A stretch of 37,944 nucleotides of DNA. Origin: a virus. The first letter of the stretch is position 1; each line of letters begins with the position of its first letter. Location of the stretch: the IMG/VR virus record IMGVR_UViG_3300047380_000126, positions 1-37,944 of that record; one strand, 5' to 3'. Below, piece after piece: positions 19,964 through 26,484 of the stretch. A program made the position numbers and the translations under genes. A model generated the notes under the pieces. That model was not told the DNA's origin and made no database searches. It saw only the letters and a program-made list of their open reading frames with translations.

Positions 19964-21284
19964 CCTGCACGCCTACCAGAACAAGGCCGTTGATTTTATT
20001 CTGTCCGAAAAGCGCTGTATGCTGGCGCTTGAGATGGGCTTGGGCAAGACCACCTCCACGCTCACGGCTGTCTGCGATATGCTGGATAGCTTTACTGCCA
20101 ACAAGGTTTTGGTGGTGGCACCGCTGCGCGTTGCGAATAGCGTGTGGGCGCAGGAGACGCGGCTGTGGGAGCATCTCAAACATTTGAGGGTGTCGGTCTG
20201 CACTGGCACAGAGAAAGCCCGCAGATCGGCTCTGAGCCTTGACGCTGACATCTATGTGATCAACCGCGAGAACATTCCGTGGCTTGTTGTGAACTACGGC
20301 AAGGGCTGGGACTTTGACGTGGTTGTGATTGACGAGAGCAGCAGCTTTAAGAACCCGTCAAGCAAGCGCTTTAAGGCTCTGCGCAAGATGCTGCCAAAGA
20401 TCGAGACTATGGTGTTGCTCACAGGCACGCCCAGCCCGAACGGCCTTCTCGACATGTGGTCGCAGATGTATCTGATTGACTACGGTGAGCGCCTTGGCCG
20501 CACGCTGACGGGGTACAAGCAGCGTTTCTTTGAGGCCGATTATTTTGGCCGCAAGTTTGAAATCCGTAGCGGAGCTGCGAGGAAAATACACAGTTTGCTT
20601 ACAGACAAGATCATTCACATGAGCGCCGAAGACTATCTGGATATGCCCGCCCGTATAGATTTGTCTGTTGAGGTTGATATAGGCAATGCTCTCATCGGAT
20701 ACCAAGAGTTTGAGCGCACCATGCTGGCCGAGCTTGAGAGTGGGGAAGAGGTTGAGGCTGTGACCGCAGCGGTACTGGCCAACAAGCTCATGCAATACGC
20801 GAACGGAGCACTCTACACCGACGATCAGGGGAGTTGGCAAGAGACGCACGCTGCAAAGCTAGACGCCCTTGCCGAGATCGTTGAGGATAACACAGGCGAG
20901 AATATGCTGGTGGCTTACAACTATAAGTCTGACTTGGTCCGCCTGCTCAAGCGCTTCCCGCACGCCCGCGTGCTTGATAAGTCACAAGACACGATTGACG
21001 CTTGGAACCGTGGCGAAATCCCCATGCTGCTCGCCCACCCAGCCAGTGCTGGGCATGGCCTCAACTTGCAAAAAGGTGGCGCGCTGTGCGTGTGGTTTGG
21101 TCTTAACTGGTCTCTGGAGCTTTACCAGCAATTCAACGCACGTCTCCACAGACAAGGACAGACGCGCCCAGTGCGGATCGTGCATATCGTGGCGAGAGAC
21201 ACAATTGACGGGAGGGTTCTATCTGTCCTGCGCGATAAGGATGCCAGCCAATCGTCTTTGCTGAATGCCTTAAAACCAAAATAA
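19947..21284 (+). CDS. SNF2/DEAD-type helicase
   Basis: A 445-residue superfamily 2 ATPase of the SNF2-like phage type. Motif I is EMGLGKTT at 29-36, motif Ia VVAPLRV at 56-62, motif II DESS at 129-132, motif III LTGTPSPN at 158-165, then SAGHGLNLQ and QFNARLHRQGQTRPV (motifs V and VI) near 365-410. It probably moves along double-stranded DNA to remodel forks or junctions for the VRR-NUC nuclease encoded immediately upstream. The 17-base overlap with that gene supports a joint function. It is the last gene before the structured leader at 21298. Confidence 0.92.
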   Translation: MLSRHNLHAYQNKAVDFILSEKRCMLALEMGLGKTTSTLTAVCDMLDSFTANKVLVVAPLRVANSVWAQETRLWEHLKHLRVSVCTGTEKARRSALSLDADIYVINRENIPWLVVNYGKGWDFDVVVIDESSSFKNPSSKRFKALRKMLPKIETMVLLTGTPSPNGLLDMWSQMYLIDYGERLGRTLTGYKQRFFEADYFGRKFEIRSGAARKIHSLLTDKIIHMSAEDYLDMPARIDLSVEVDIGNALIGYQEFERTMLAELESGEEVEAVTAAVLANKLMQYANGALYTDDQGSWQETHAAKLDALAEIVEDNTGENMLVAYNYKSDLVRLLKRFPHARVLDKSQDTIDAWNRGEIPMLLAHPASAGHGLNLQKGGALCVWFGLNWSLELYQQFNARLHRQGQTRPVRIVHIVARDTIDGRVLSVLRDKDASQSSLLNALKPK

Positions 21285-21297
21285 TTTAAAAAAGTGA

Positions 21298-21400
21298 CGT
21301 TGCCCTCTTTACATACAGGTCCGCTGGCCCTATATCTATGTGTATAGGGCAATGAAGCCCACCTCTGCCAGCGGGTTTGCTGGCTACATAGGAGGCCATA
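21298..21400 (+). promoter_or_regulatory. Promoter and structured leader with alternative hairpins
   Basis: TTTACA (21308-21313), a 17-bp spacer and TATATC (21331-21336) make a reasonable sigma70-type promoter. Several stems compete: GCCCTATA/TATAGGGC (21327-21334 with 21343-21350), CCGCTGGC/GCCAGCGG (21321-21328 with 21367-21374), and GCCAGC/GCTGGC (21367-21372 with 21379-21384). If transcription begins near 21342, only the last hairpin and GGGC/GCCC (21347-21350 with 21357-21360) are in the mRNA. GGAGG (21390-21394) precedes the ATG at 21401 by 6 bases. Confidence 0.55.
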
Positions 21401-21640
21401 ATGGCTCTTTATTCTTCCCTCTCTTTTCTGGCTGATCGACTTGGCCTTGATTGCATCGCGGCTGTTGCGCTGCCAGCAACGATTGGCAATGCCGCAGAAA
21501 AGGCTGGCATGTCTGACGCGCAAATGATCCGCGCTTGCTGGGATGTAGCGGAACTTGGCGAATACATTGCCAGCGTTTGCAACGATCCGCGCACGCGCGC
21601 AGAAGTCGAGGCAATTATTGCCGAAAAGGAGGCGGCGTAA
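21401..21640 (+). CDS. Small early protein of unknown function (79 aa)
   Basis: I do not recognise this 79-residue, mostly helical protein (MALYSSLSFLADRLGLDCIA, then AEKAGMSDAQMIRACWDVAE and ending AEVEAIIAEKEAA). It has no membrane segment or metal motif; the two central Cys are not in a known pattern. A strong GGAGG site and its own promoter-like leader suggest separate, perhaps high, expression. It is followed by a long palindrome that may be a terminator or an operator for the next gene. Confidence 0.65.
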   Translation: MALYSSLSFLADRLGLDCIAAVALPATIGNAAEKAGMSDAQMIRACWDVAELGEYIASVCNDPRTRAEVEAIIAEKEAA

Positions 21641-21659
21641 CGCTGCCGCAACCTTAACA

Positions 21660-21687
21660 GGGTACTGACTTCATGAAGTTAGTACCC
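21660..21687. repeat. 28-bp near-perfect palindrome between direct repeats
   Basis: Arms GGGTACT/AGTACCC surround a G·T position and the inner palindrome ACTTCATGAAGT. The 9-mer CCTTAACAG occurs directly on both sides (21652-21660 and 21687-21695). It lies 23 bp before the GTG of the HTH gene at 21711 and only 20 bp after the previous stop. No U-tract follows, so an operator is more likely than a terminator. Confidence 0.8.
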
Positions 21688-21710
21688 CTTAACAGCAGAG
21701 GAAAACAAAA

Positions 21711-21896
21711 GTGACCAAAGAACAATTCAAAGATATGCGCAAGTCGCTCTTCTACAGCCAGCAAGCGCTGGCCGACGAGTGGGGCATGGGTATACACGGC
21801 AGCCGCACGATCAGGCGTTGGGAGACAGGCGAGCGCCCGCTTAACCCGGTCGCGAGCTACGCCCTCACGCTGATGCTTGAGCGCAGTCAATCATAA
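21711..21896 (+). CDS. Cro-like XRE-family HTH regulator (GTG start)
   Basis: A 61-residue protein: MTKEQFKDMRKSLFYSQQAL, ADEWGMGIHGSRTIRRWETG, ERPLNPVASYALTLML. It reads as a minimal XRE/Cro helix-turn-helix domain: the 'SQQALADEWG' helix, then 'SRTIRRWETGERP' as recognition helix and capping turn. GTG at 21711 follows AGAGGA by about 9 bases. It may bind the palindrome directly upstream and so control itself and neighbouring genes. Codon use and position agree with the early operon. Confidence 0.85.
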   Translation: MTKEQFKDMRKSLFYSQQALADEWGMGIHGSRTIRRWETGERPLNPVASYALTLMLERSQS

Positions 21897-21917
21897 TTAA
21901 ATAACGAGGAATAAACA

Positions 21918-22094
21918 ATGACTGATCTCGAACGCATCAAATCTCTCAAACAGTACATCAAATACAAAGAGCGCGCTGTAGCGGGCCACGCGAGCGGTGT
22001 GCGGTCAGGAGCTACATCAGCCGACATCGCTATGGATCGCAGCGCACTCGCTCGCGCAGCAATGGAACTGTCCAAGCTGGAGGGCAAGCAATGA
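21918..22094 (+). CDS. Small helical protein (58 aa)
   Basis: A 58-residue protein (MTDLERIKSLKQYIKYKERA, then GHASGVRSGATSADIAMDRS and ALARAAMELSKLEGKQ), basic and helical. It has a clean GAGGA 8 bases before the ATG and a 4-base ATGA overlap with the hydrolase gene downstream, so it is almost certainly translated. No family is recognised. It could be a small regulator or accessory protein of the early operon. Confidence 0.7.
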   Translation: MTDLERIKSLKQYIKYKERAVAGHASGVRSGATSADIAMDRSALARAAMELSKLEGKQ

Positions 22095-22504
22095 TGTTCA
22101 CAACGGCAGCAACGTGCTTGGCGCTTGCAATTTACCATGAGGCTCGCGGAGAGCCTAACGACGGTCAACTGTGGGTAGCGGAGGTTATCATGAACCGCGT
22201 CGATCATCCCAGCTACCCAGACAGCGTTTGCGGCGTCGTAACACAGCACAACACGCCAATCAGCCGACCCCGCGCGTGCCAGTTTAGCTTTTACTGCGAC
22301 GGGGCGTCAGACAAGCCGCGCGAGGGTGCAGCTTGGGGGAAGGCAAAGCGTATTGCCAGGCAGACGCTGGAAGGCACAGTGCTCGGCACGAATGCGACGC
22401 ACTACCACTCAAAGTCTGTGCGCCCAAGCTGGGCCAAGAGGCTGACGCTGGTCGGCTCTGCTGGGTCTCACATATTTTATACAGACGGAAAGCTAGACAA
22501 ATGA
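22091..22504 (+). CDS. SleB/CwlJ-like cell-wall hydrolase
   Basis: A 137-residue Hydrolase_2-family protein. The catalytic-type Glu is E17 in IYHEARGEP; further family marks are WVAEVIMNRV, the YPDSVCGVV block and QFSFYCDG at 64-71. These enzymes cut peptidoglycan glycan strands. There is no clear signal peptide: the hydrophobic start (TTAATCLALAIYHEARGEP) is itself part of the domain. It is odd that it lies in the early operon, away from the lysis cassette at 24426-25934; a role in lysis would need export or a holin. GGAGG lies 7 bases before the ATG. Related in type to the N-terminus of the 33074-34642 product. Confidence 0.9.
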   Translation: MMFTTAATCLALAIYHEARGEPNDGQLWVAEVIMNRVDHPSYPDSVCGVVTQHNTPISRPRACQFSFYCDGASDKPREGAAWGKAKRIARQTLEGTVLGTNATHYHSKSVRPSWAKRLTLVGSAGSHIFYTDGKLDK

Positions 22505-23700
22505 TGAAGTACGGAAGCGTATGCAGCGGCGTCGAAGCTGCTACAGCCGCGTGGCACCCCCTTGGATGGAAGCCGCAGTGGTTCAGCGAAATTGAAAAGT
22601 TCCCATCGGCAGTGCTGGAGCATCATCACCCAAACACGCCAAACCTTGGCGACATGACAAACTTTAAGGAGTGGCCCAATGACCCAATCGACCTTCTTGT
22701 TGGAGGAACCCCATGCCAATCGTTCAGCGTCGCAGGACTTCGCAAAGGACTTGATGACCCACGAGGCAACCTCATGCTCACCTATCTTGCCATTGCTGAA
22801 CGCTATCAGCCCAGATGGCTGGTTTGGGAGAACGTCTCCGGCGTATTGTCATCCAACCGAGGACGGGATTTTGGAACCTTCCTCGCCGCGTTGGGGCAAA
22901 TCGGGTTTGGGTTCGCCTACAGAATGCTGGACGCTCAATACTTCGGAGTGGCCCAGCGACGCCGCCGTGTGTTCGTTGTCGGACACCTTGGAGACTGGCG
23001 ACGTGCCGCAGCGGTTCTTTTTGAGCGCGAAAGCCTGTCAGGGTATCCTGCGCCGAGCAGAGAAGCGCGGGAAGAAGTTGCCAGAGGCCCTGCAAAAAGC
23101 TTTGGAAGAGGGAAGCAAAACATCGGAGCCCTGCCAATAGCTTACGACACAACGAACATCACAAGCCCTGCAAATGGCTCGAACCCAAAGCCAAGCGACC
23201 CTGTTTTCACTTTAGCAAAAGGCCAGCACCCACCACTGCTGACACCAGCAATTTGCGCACCACTTAACACGCAACTTGGATTGCGTGGGGCTGATACAAG
23301 CAATATCAGCCGCGACAGTGTGTCAACCGAAGTCACGCCCACGCTGGGTAAGAGCAAGACGCCAGCGGCGGCTTTTGCGATACATCCACACTCAATAGGT
23401 CGCAAACCAAGTGCTGGGCCTCAAGGTAGGGATCATCTTGACGCAGAGCAAGCGTACACCCATGACGCAAGGGGAGTGGCGCAAGCAGTCGCAAAAGGTC
23501 ATCAAGTACGCCGCCTAACCCCAATCGAATGCGAGCGCCTACAGGGCTTCCCAGACAATTACACGCAGATAGCGTGGCGCAATAAGGCAGCAGAGGATTG
23601 CCCAGATGGCCCACGCTATAAGGCAATGGGCAACAGCATGGCTGTGCCTGTGATGCGCTGGATCGGTGAGAGGATACAGATGGTGGAGGATATGGAATGA
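22501..23700 (+). CDS. C5-cytosine DNA methyltransferase
   Basis: A 399-residue DNA (cytosine-5) methyltransferase. Motif I is SVCSGVEAAT at about 6-15 (AdoMet), motif IV GGTPCQSFSVAG with catalytic C72, motif VI ENV at 110-112, motif VIII QRRRRVFVVG at 152-161, and motifs IX-X RRLTPIECERLQGFP and YKAMGNSM near the C-terminus. Residues about 165-340 form the target-recognition region, so the target sequence cannot be read from here. No restriction endonuclease lies nearby, so this looks like an orphan enzyme, likely protecting the phage DNA from host restriction. The start ATG at 22501 overlaps the hydrolase stop (ATGA). Confidence 0.95.
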   Translation: MMKYGSVCSGVEAATAAWHPLGWKPQWFSEIEKFPSAVLEHHHPNTPNLGDMTNFKEWPNDPIDLLVGGTPCQSFSVAGLRKGLDDPRGNLMLTYLAIAERYQPRWLVWENVSGVLSSNRGRDFGTFLAALGQIGFGFAYRMLDAQYFGVAQRRRRVFVVGHLGDWRRAAAVLFERESLSGYPAPSREAREEVARGPAKSFGRGKQNIGALPIAYDTTNITSPANGSNPKPSDPVFTLAKGQHPPLLTPAICAPLNTQLGLRGADTSNISRDSVSTEVTPTLGKSKTPAAAFAIHPHSIGRKPSAGPQGRDHLDAEQAYTHDARGVAQAVAKGHQVRRLTPIECERLQGFPDNYTQIAWRNKAAEDCPDGPRYKAMGNSMAVPVMRWIGERIQMVEDME

Positions 23701-23885
23701 TCCGCAAAGAACTACCCCCAGCGCAGCAAGCAGAATTGCGGTTCCTACGCCAGCAAGCAGACTTCTGGATGGAAGCACAGTTTAAAACTGACGCGTCACC
23801 CAGCGCTAAGCAAAGATACTGGATGGCAAAGAGTGACCTAACAAAGTTTGTAAGCAACCGACGCAAGGAGGGGTACAACATATGA
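23697..23885 (+). CDS. Small basic protein (62 aa)
   Basis: A 62-residue charged helical protein (MIRKELPPAQQAELRFLRQQ, then ADFWMEAQFKTDASPSAKQR and YWMAKSDLTKF). No family is recognised. It overlaps the methyltransferase end by 4 bases (ATGA) and has GGAGG about 10 bases before the ATG, so it is likely translated with it. Could be a small partner or regulator; no evidence for a specific role. Confidence 0.65.
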   Translation: MIRKELPPAQQAELRFLRQQADFWMEAQFKTDASPSAKQRYWMAKSDLTKFVSNRRKEGYNI

Positions 23886-24067
23886 GCGAGAACGTAACGA
23901 TCAGCAGCCTGTTGAACAGCCTCAACAACGAGACAGCCAACGCTCAGAAGTGGCAGTCCAAGGCAGCGCTGCAAGCAGCCGAAATAAAGCGGCTCACTGA
24001 CCACGTAGAGCGCCTACGAAAAGACAAAATCAAACTGTTAGCAGACCTAAAGAAAGAGCAGACATGA
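23882..24067 (+). CDS. Small coiled-coil protein (61 aa)
   Basis: A 61-residue protein (MSENVTISSLLNSLNNETAN, then QKWQSKAALQAAEIKRLTDH, then VERLRKDKIKLLADLKKEQT) whose last 40 residues form an obvious heptad coiled coil. Strong AGGAGG upstream and ATGA overlaps on both sides mark it as a true operon member. Function unknown; probably an oligomeric accessory protein. Confidence 0.65.
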   Translation: MSENVTISSLLNSLNNETANAQKWQSKAALQAAEIKRLTDHVERLRKDKIKLLADLKKEQT

Positions 24068-24429
24068 AGAAACCATTTGAGCAACGCTGGGCAGAGGTAG
24101 AGCCGCTGTTGATGCAAAAAGAACCACGCCTGTCTATGACAGAGATCGCAAAGATCATTGGAGTAGGTCCGTCGCAAGTCTCACGCATTAAGCAAGAGGC
24201 TGTTGATCGGGGTCTGACGGATAATGTTCGCGTCTATGGTGCGCGGCGAACGGTATACAGGGGTATGAGTTACGGCTCTGTCAGTCGGGCGTTTCTACCT
24301 CACGCACTGCAAAACGCTGGCTTCAAAGACTGGGTGTCAGTAGAATCTAGCGCGCTGGGCATCACTGTGGCTGAGCTTGCGATGTCAGCACTGGTAGATG
24401 TGTACTACGAAGAAACGCAATCAGCTTAG
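24064..24429 (+). CDS. HTH DNA-binding protein, last gene of early operon
   Basis: A 121-residue protein. Residues about 20-50 hold a helix-turn-helix (LSMTEIAKIIGVGPSQVSRI, KQEAVDRGL) of the transposase/sigma-like or MarR-like kind. The C-terminal half is helical and ends LAMSALVDVYYEETQSA. A regulator of phage transcription is plausible, for instance switching from early to late genes. It overlaps the coiled-coil gene by 4 bases, and its stop codon interlocks with the stop of the convergent endolysin gene (24426-24429). No terminator lies between the two operons. Confidence 0.75.
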   Translation: MKKPFEQRWAEVEPLLMQKEPRLSMTEIAKIIGVGPSQVSRIKQEAVDRGLTDNVRVYGARRTVYRGMSYGSVSRAFLPHALQNAGFKDWVSVESSALGITVAELAMSALVDVYYEETQSA

Positions 24430-24881
24430 AGCATCAATTCAAAATGGGGGCCGTCGATAAATGGTCGGCGTCCCTGCGAGCGGCGAAGATCAACGTAAGC
24501 ATTCATCGCCTCTTCCATCGTGCCATCCCATTCTCGAATGTCTGGGATGTGCCACGCTGCACCCCAGCGCACAGGTACACCAACCTCAATCGCAGCTTCC
24601 TTCACTGCATCTGCAATATCATCGTAAAGATTTAGCTCCCACGATCCGCGTGATCCAATGTAGGCCATGAGATCAACGGCATTGCCGTCGATGTGCTTGG
24701 ACTTCATCGTCTTGCTGGCACCCTTAGCAACAAGCTTGCGCTGCTCTTCGATAGTACGAATGCCACAGATTACTCCGAAGTCTGTCTTGGTGTGACCGAT
24801 AGCTGACTTAACAACAGCGACTAGATGCTCATCTACGCCAGCCAACTTGCTTAGGCTGCGCCCTGAAAGTTTAAATGTCAT
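24426..24881 (-). CDS. Endolysin, M15 (VanY-type) peptidase
   Basis: A 151-residue peptidoglycan peptidase. The zinc-binding marks are S61-K-H63…D70 in SKHIDGNAVD (the SxHxxGxAxD motif) and H146 in DGPHFEL. M15 endolysins cut L-alanyl-D-glutamate (T5 endolysin type) or D-Ala bonds in the stem peptide. No signal sequence is present, so release depends on the holin encoded just upstream, which it overlaps by 4 bases (ATGA). A single catalytic domain without a wall-binding module is typical for a Gram-negative host. Confidence 0.92.
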   Translation of the reverse strand: MTFKLSGRSLSKLAGVDEHLVAVVKSAIGHTKTDFGVICGIRTIEEQRKLVAKGASKTMKSKHIDGNAVDLMAYIGSRGSWELNLYDDIADAVKEAAIEVGVPVRWGAAWHIPDIREWDGTMEEAMNAYVDLRRSQGRRPFIDGPHFELML

Positions 24882-25246
24882 TTTTTCTTCCTCTCCATAA
24901 AGCCTTCAGCAGCACCAGCACCAAAATAAAATGCAAGTATCGTTAGCATGGCCCATCCGATCTGGAAGTCTTCAAGCACCTTTTGAACCTTGGCCGCATC
25001 AGCCACGCGGTCCATCAACGTAAAGCCCAAGACCATAGCGAAGCAGCCAAGATAAACGCCAGTGAAAGAGAACGCGATGATACGCTGCGCTAGTTTGAAC
25101 GGGGCATACGCGCCCATGATGTCAACCTTGGCCTTGGTCTTGGCTGCAATCTCTTCTTCAGTAGACGTATGAAAGCTGTCGATCAGATCGATGCTTGATT
25201 TGATTACATCACCTGATCCAAATATTTTTCCCAGTAGTCCTGCCAT
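24878..25246 (-). CDS. Holin (3-TM-type)
   Basis: A 122-residue membrane protein that fits the Holin_3TMs family: amphipathic start (MAGLLGKIFGSGDVIKSSID), a soluble helix with KVDIMGAYAPFKLAQR, one membrane segment near 55-77 (IIAFSFTGVYLGCFAMVLGF), a second near 95-112 (AMLTILAFYFGAGAAEGF) and a basic tail ERKKK. It would open the inner membrane for the endolysin encoded downstream. The start at 25246 overlaps the upstream stop (TAATG); a second ATG 6 bases earlier is too close to the AGGG site. Confidence 0.82.
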   Translation of the reverse strand: MAGLLGKIFGSGDVIKSSIDLIDSFHTSTEEEIAAKTKAKVDIMGAYAPFKLAQRIIAFSFTGVYLGCFAMVLGFTLMDRVADAAKVQKVLEDFQIGWAMLTILAFYFGAGAAEGFMERKKK

Positions 25247-25713
25247 TACCATTTCCCTTCATTTTTGCCGATAACATACAATAAAAAACCTAATCCCGCT
25301 ACACCCGCCAAAACGATCAACGTGCCAAGCGTCCAAACGGTGATCGCCTCTTTGATTTCAGCCTTGCGATACTCATTCTTTTTGCGCTGGGCGCGCACCT
25401 GGCGCAGCGTAGCCTTGTATTCATCAAGACCTTTTTGCCCATAGGTAAAGCCAATGATCTGCTCTACCTCTTTCTTCATGGCCTGCATTTTTTTCTGGGC
25501 CGCAAATATCTCAATAGCTTCTGCCTCTGCTGAACCAGTCATGCTCTTCCAGATGCTTGGGTTCTTTGCTTTCTCAGCAGCGTAGTTCACATCGCTGACC
25601 GCACCAGCAAACTTGCTCAGAGCGCCTGTAGCGTCCCTTCCAGCGGCAAGTAGGGACTTTGCGTTGCTTACAGCCGATGCCGCTACTGACAGGGCTGTGA
25701 TTGGGTCGATCAC
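25246..25713 (-). CDS. Lysis-region membrane-anchored protein
   Basis: A 155-residue protein with a long soluble region (MIDPITALSVAASAVSNAKS, AIEIFAAQKKMQAMKKEVEQ, LRQVRAQRKKNEYR) and one C-terminal membrane segment at about 128-149 (LGTLIVLAGVAGLGFLLYVI). The same layout recurs in marine phages next to holin genes; its role is not proved. It could be a lysis regulator or a virion component. It overlaps the upstream and downstream genes by 4 and 1 bases. Confidence 0.65.
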   Translation of the reverse strand: MIDPITALSVAASAVSNAKSLLAAGRDATGALSKFAGAVSDVNYAAEKAKNPSIWKSMTGSAEAEAIEIFAAQKKMQAMKKEVEQIIGFTYGQKGLDEYKATLRQVRAQRKKNEYRKAEIKEAITVWTLGTLIVLAGVAGLGFLLYVIGKNEGKW

Positions 25714-25934
25714 TTTCTTAATGCCTCTTCAATGCCGTCAAGTTTTTCGAACACACGCTTGAAGTTCTCACGCACCTCCTTAAACTCACGGTCATGCGCA
25801 ACTTTGGTGGCCTCGACCTGCGCCTTGAGCACCTCAATTTCCGTGTGGTGATTGTTGATCTTGTTATAGATCATCCACACGAACGCGCCGACTGGCACAA
25901 CGATGTACTTCAAAAAGAGGTCAAGTGTTTCCAT
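25710..25934 (-). CDS. Small N-terminal TM plus coiled-coil protein, holin-like
   Basis: A 74-residue protein. Residues 6-27 (LFLKYIVVPVGAFVWMIYNK) form one membrane segment; the rest (TEIEVLKAQVEATKVAHDRE onward) is a charged coiled coil facing the cytoplasm or periplasm. This layout is seen in XhlA-like lysis proteins, some pinholins and i-spanins. No paired o-spanin lipoprotein was found. TAATG overlap fixes the start at 25934; a longer start would run into the upstream gene. Confidence 0.65.
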   Translation of the reverse strand: METLDLFLKYIVVPVGAFVWMIYNKINNHHTEIEVLKAQVEATKVAHDREFKEVRENFKRVFEKLDGIEEALRK

Positions 25935-26242
25935 TAGTACGACCCTTCCCACACGCGGAGCGCTTGGAACTCGTTCGACATCAGCTTACGCTTAATGACG
26001 TCTTTGACGGCCTCAGTATCCGTCCACTCAACGCCAGCCTCTTTCAGCCAGATGTTAAGCAGGGCCATGTCCACATTGCCGACGTGCTTGTAATCAGAGC
26101 CAAAGCTGTTTTCTGTGACTTCACGCGCGTGTTGCGCATCGCTCAGCATGTGAGAGGCGTCGAAGGTCTTCTTGACGATCAGCTCGTCGCCCTCAAACGT
26201 GTACTTCTCAGAGAGTTTTGTCGAGTGGGCTGCTTTTTGCAT
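25934..26242 (-). CDS. Conserved phage protein of unknown function (102 aa)
   Basis: A 102-residue protein: MQKAAHSTKLSEKYTFEGDE at the start, FDASHMLSDAQHAREVTENS in the middle, VDMALLNIWLKEAGVEWTDT and a VKDVIKRKLMSNEF…RVWEGSY end. Phages often encode a protein of this pattern after the capsid gene, with a short helical C-terminal half; the function is not known to me. ATG at 26242, with GGAAG about 9 bases upstream, is preferred over earlier starts that would lie within the preceding gene. It overlaps that gene by 35 bases. Confidence 0.68.
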   Translation of the reverse strand: MQKAAHSTKLSEKYTFEGDELIVKKTFDASHMLSDAQHAREVTENSFGSDYKHVGNVDMALLNIWLKEAGVEWTDTEAVKDVIKRKLMSNEFQALRVWEGSY

Positions 26243-26432
26243 TGCGCGGCTTCCGTGTCTTGGTTGTTGTAGGCTTAGCGGCTGGCTTGATGTCCCGCAG
26301 GACGGTAACGCTGTCCGGGCGTAGTGTGCGTATCTTAGCCACTTCGGCATCCGATAGGATGACAGTCTCGCCCTTTTCAATGCGGCCTTTGCTGCACTTG
26401 ATTTTTAGGCGGTTCACAATGACTTCTTTCAT
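26208..26432 (-). CDS. Small head-region protein (74 aa)
   Basis: A 74-residue basic protein. The first half (MKEVIVNRLKIKCSKGRIEK and GETVILSDAEVAKI) looks like a small beta-barrel of the kind that phages place after the capsid gene; the C-terminal third is a Lys/Pro/Thr tail (KPAAKPTTTKTRKPRN). A head completion or decoration role is a guess. AGGAGA 7 bases before the ATG is strong, and it is the first gene after the capsid terminator. Confidence 0.62.
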   Translation of the reverse strand: MKEVIVNRLKIKCSKGRIEKGETVILSDAEVAKIRTLRPDSVTVLRDIKPAAKPTTTKTRKPRNAKSSPLDKTL

Positions 26433-26448
26433 GGGCGTCTCCTGTAAA

Positions 26449-26475
26449 ATAGCGGGGGCAATTACTCGCCCCCGC
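26449..26475 (-). terminator. Terminator after the major capsid gene
   Basis: On the minus strand GCGGGGGC and GCCCCCGC form a perfect 8-bp GC stem with an 8-base loop, followed by TATTTT. It lies 10 bases after the capsid stop. Partial termination here would raise capsid mRNA relative to the lysis genes. Confidence 0.82.
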
Positions 26476-26484
26476 CTACTTCAA

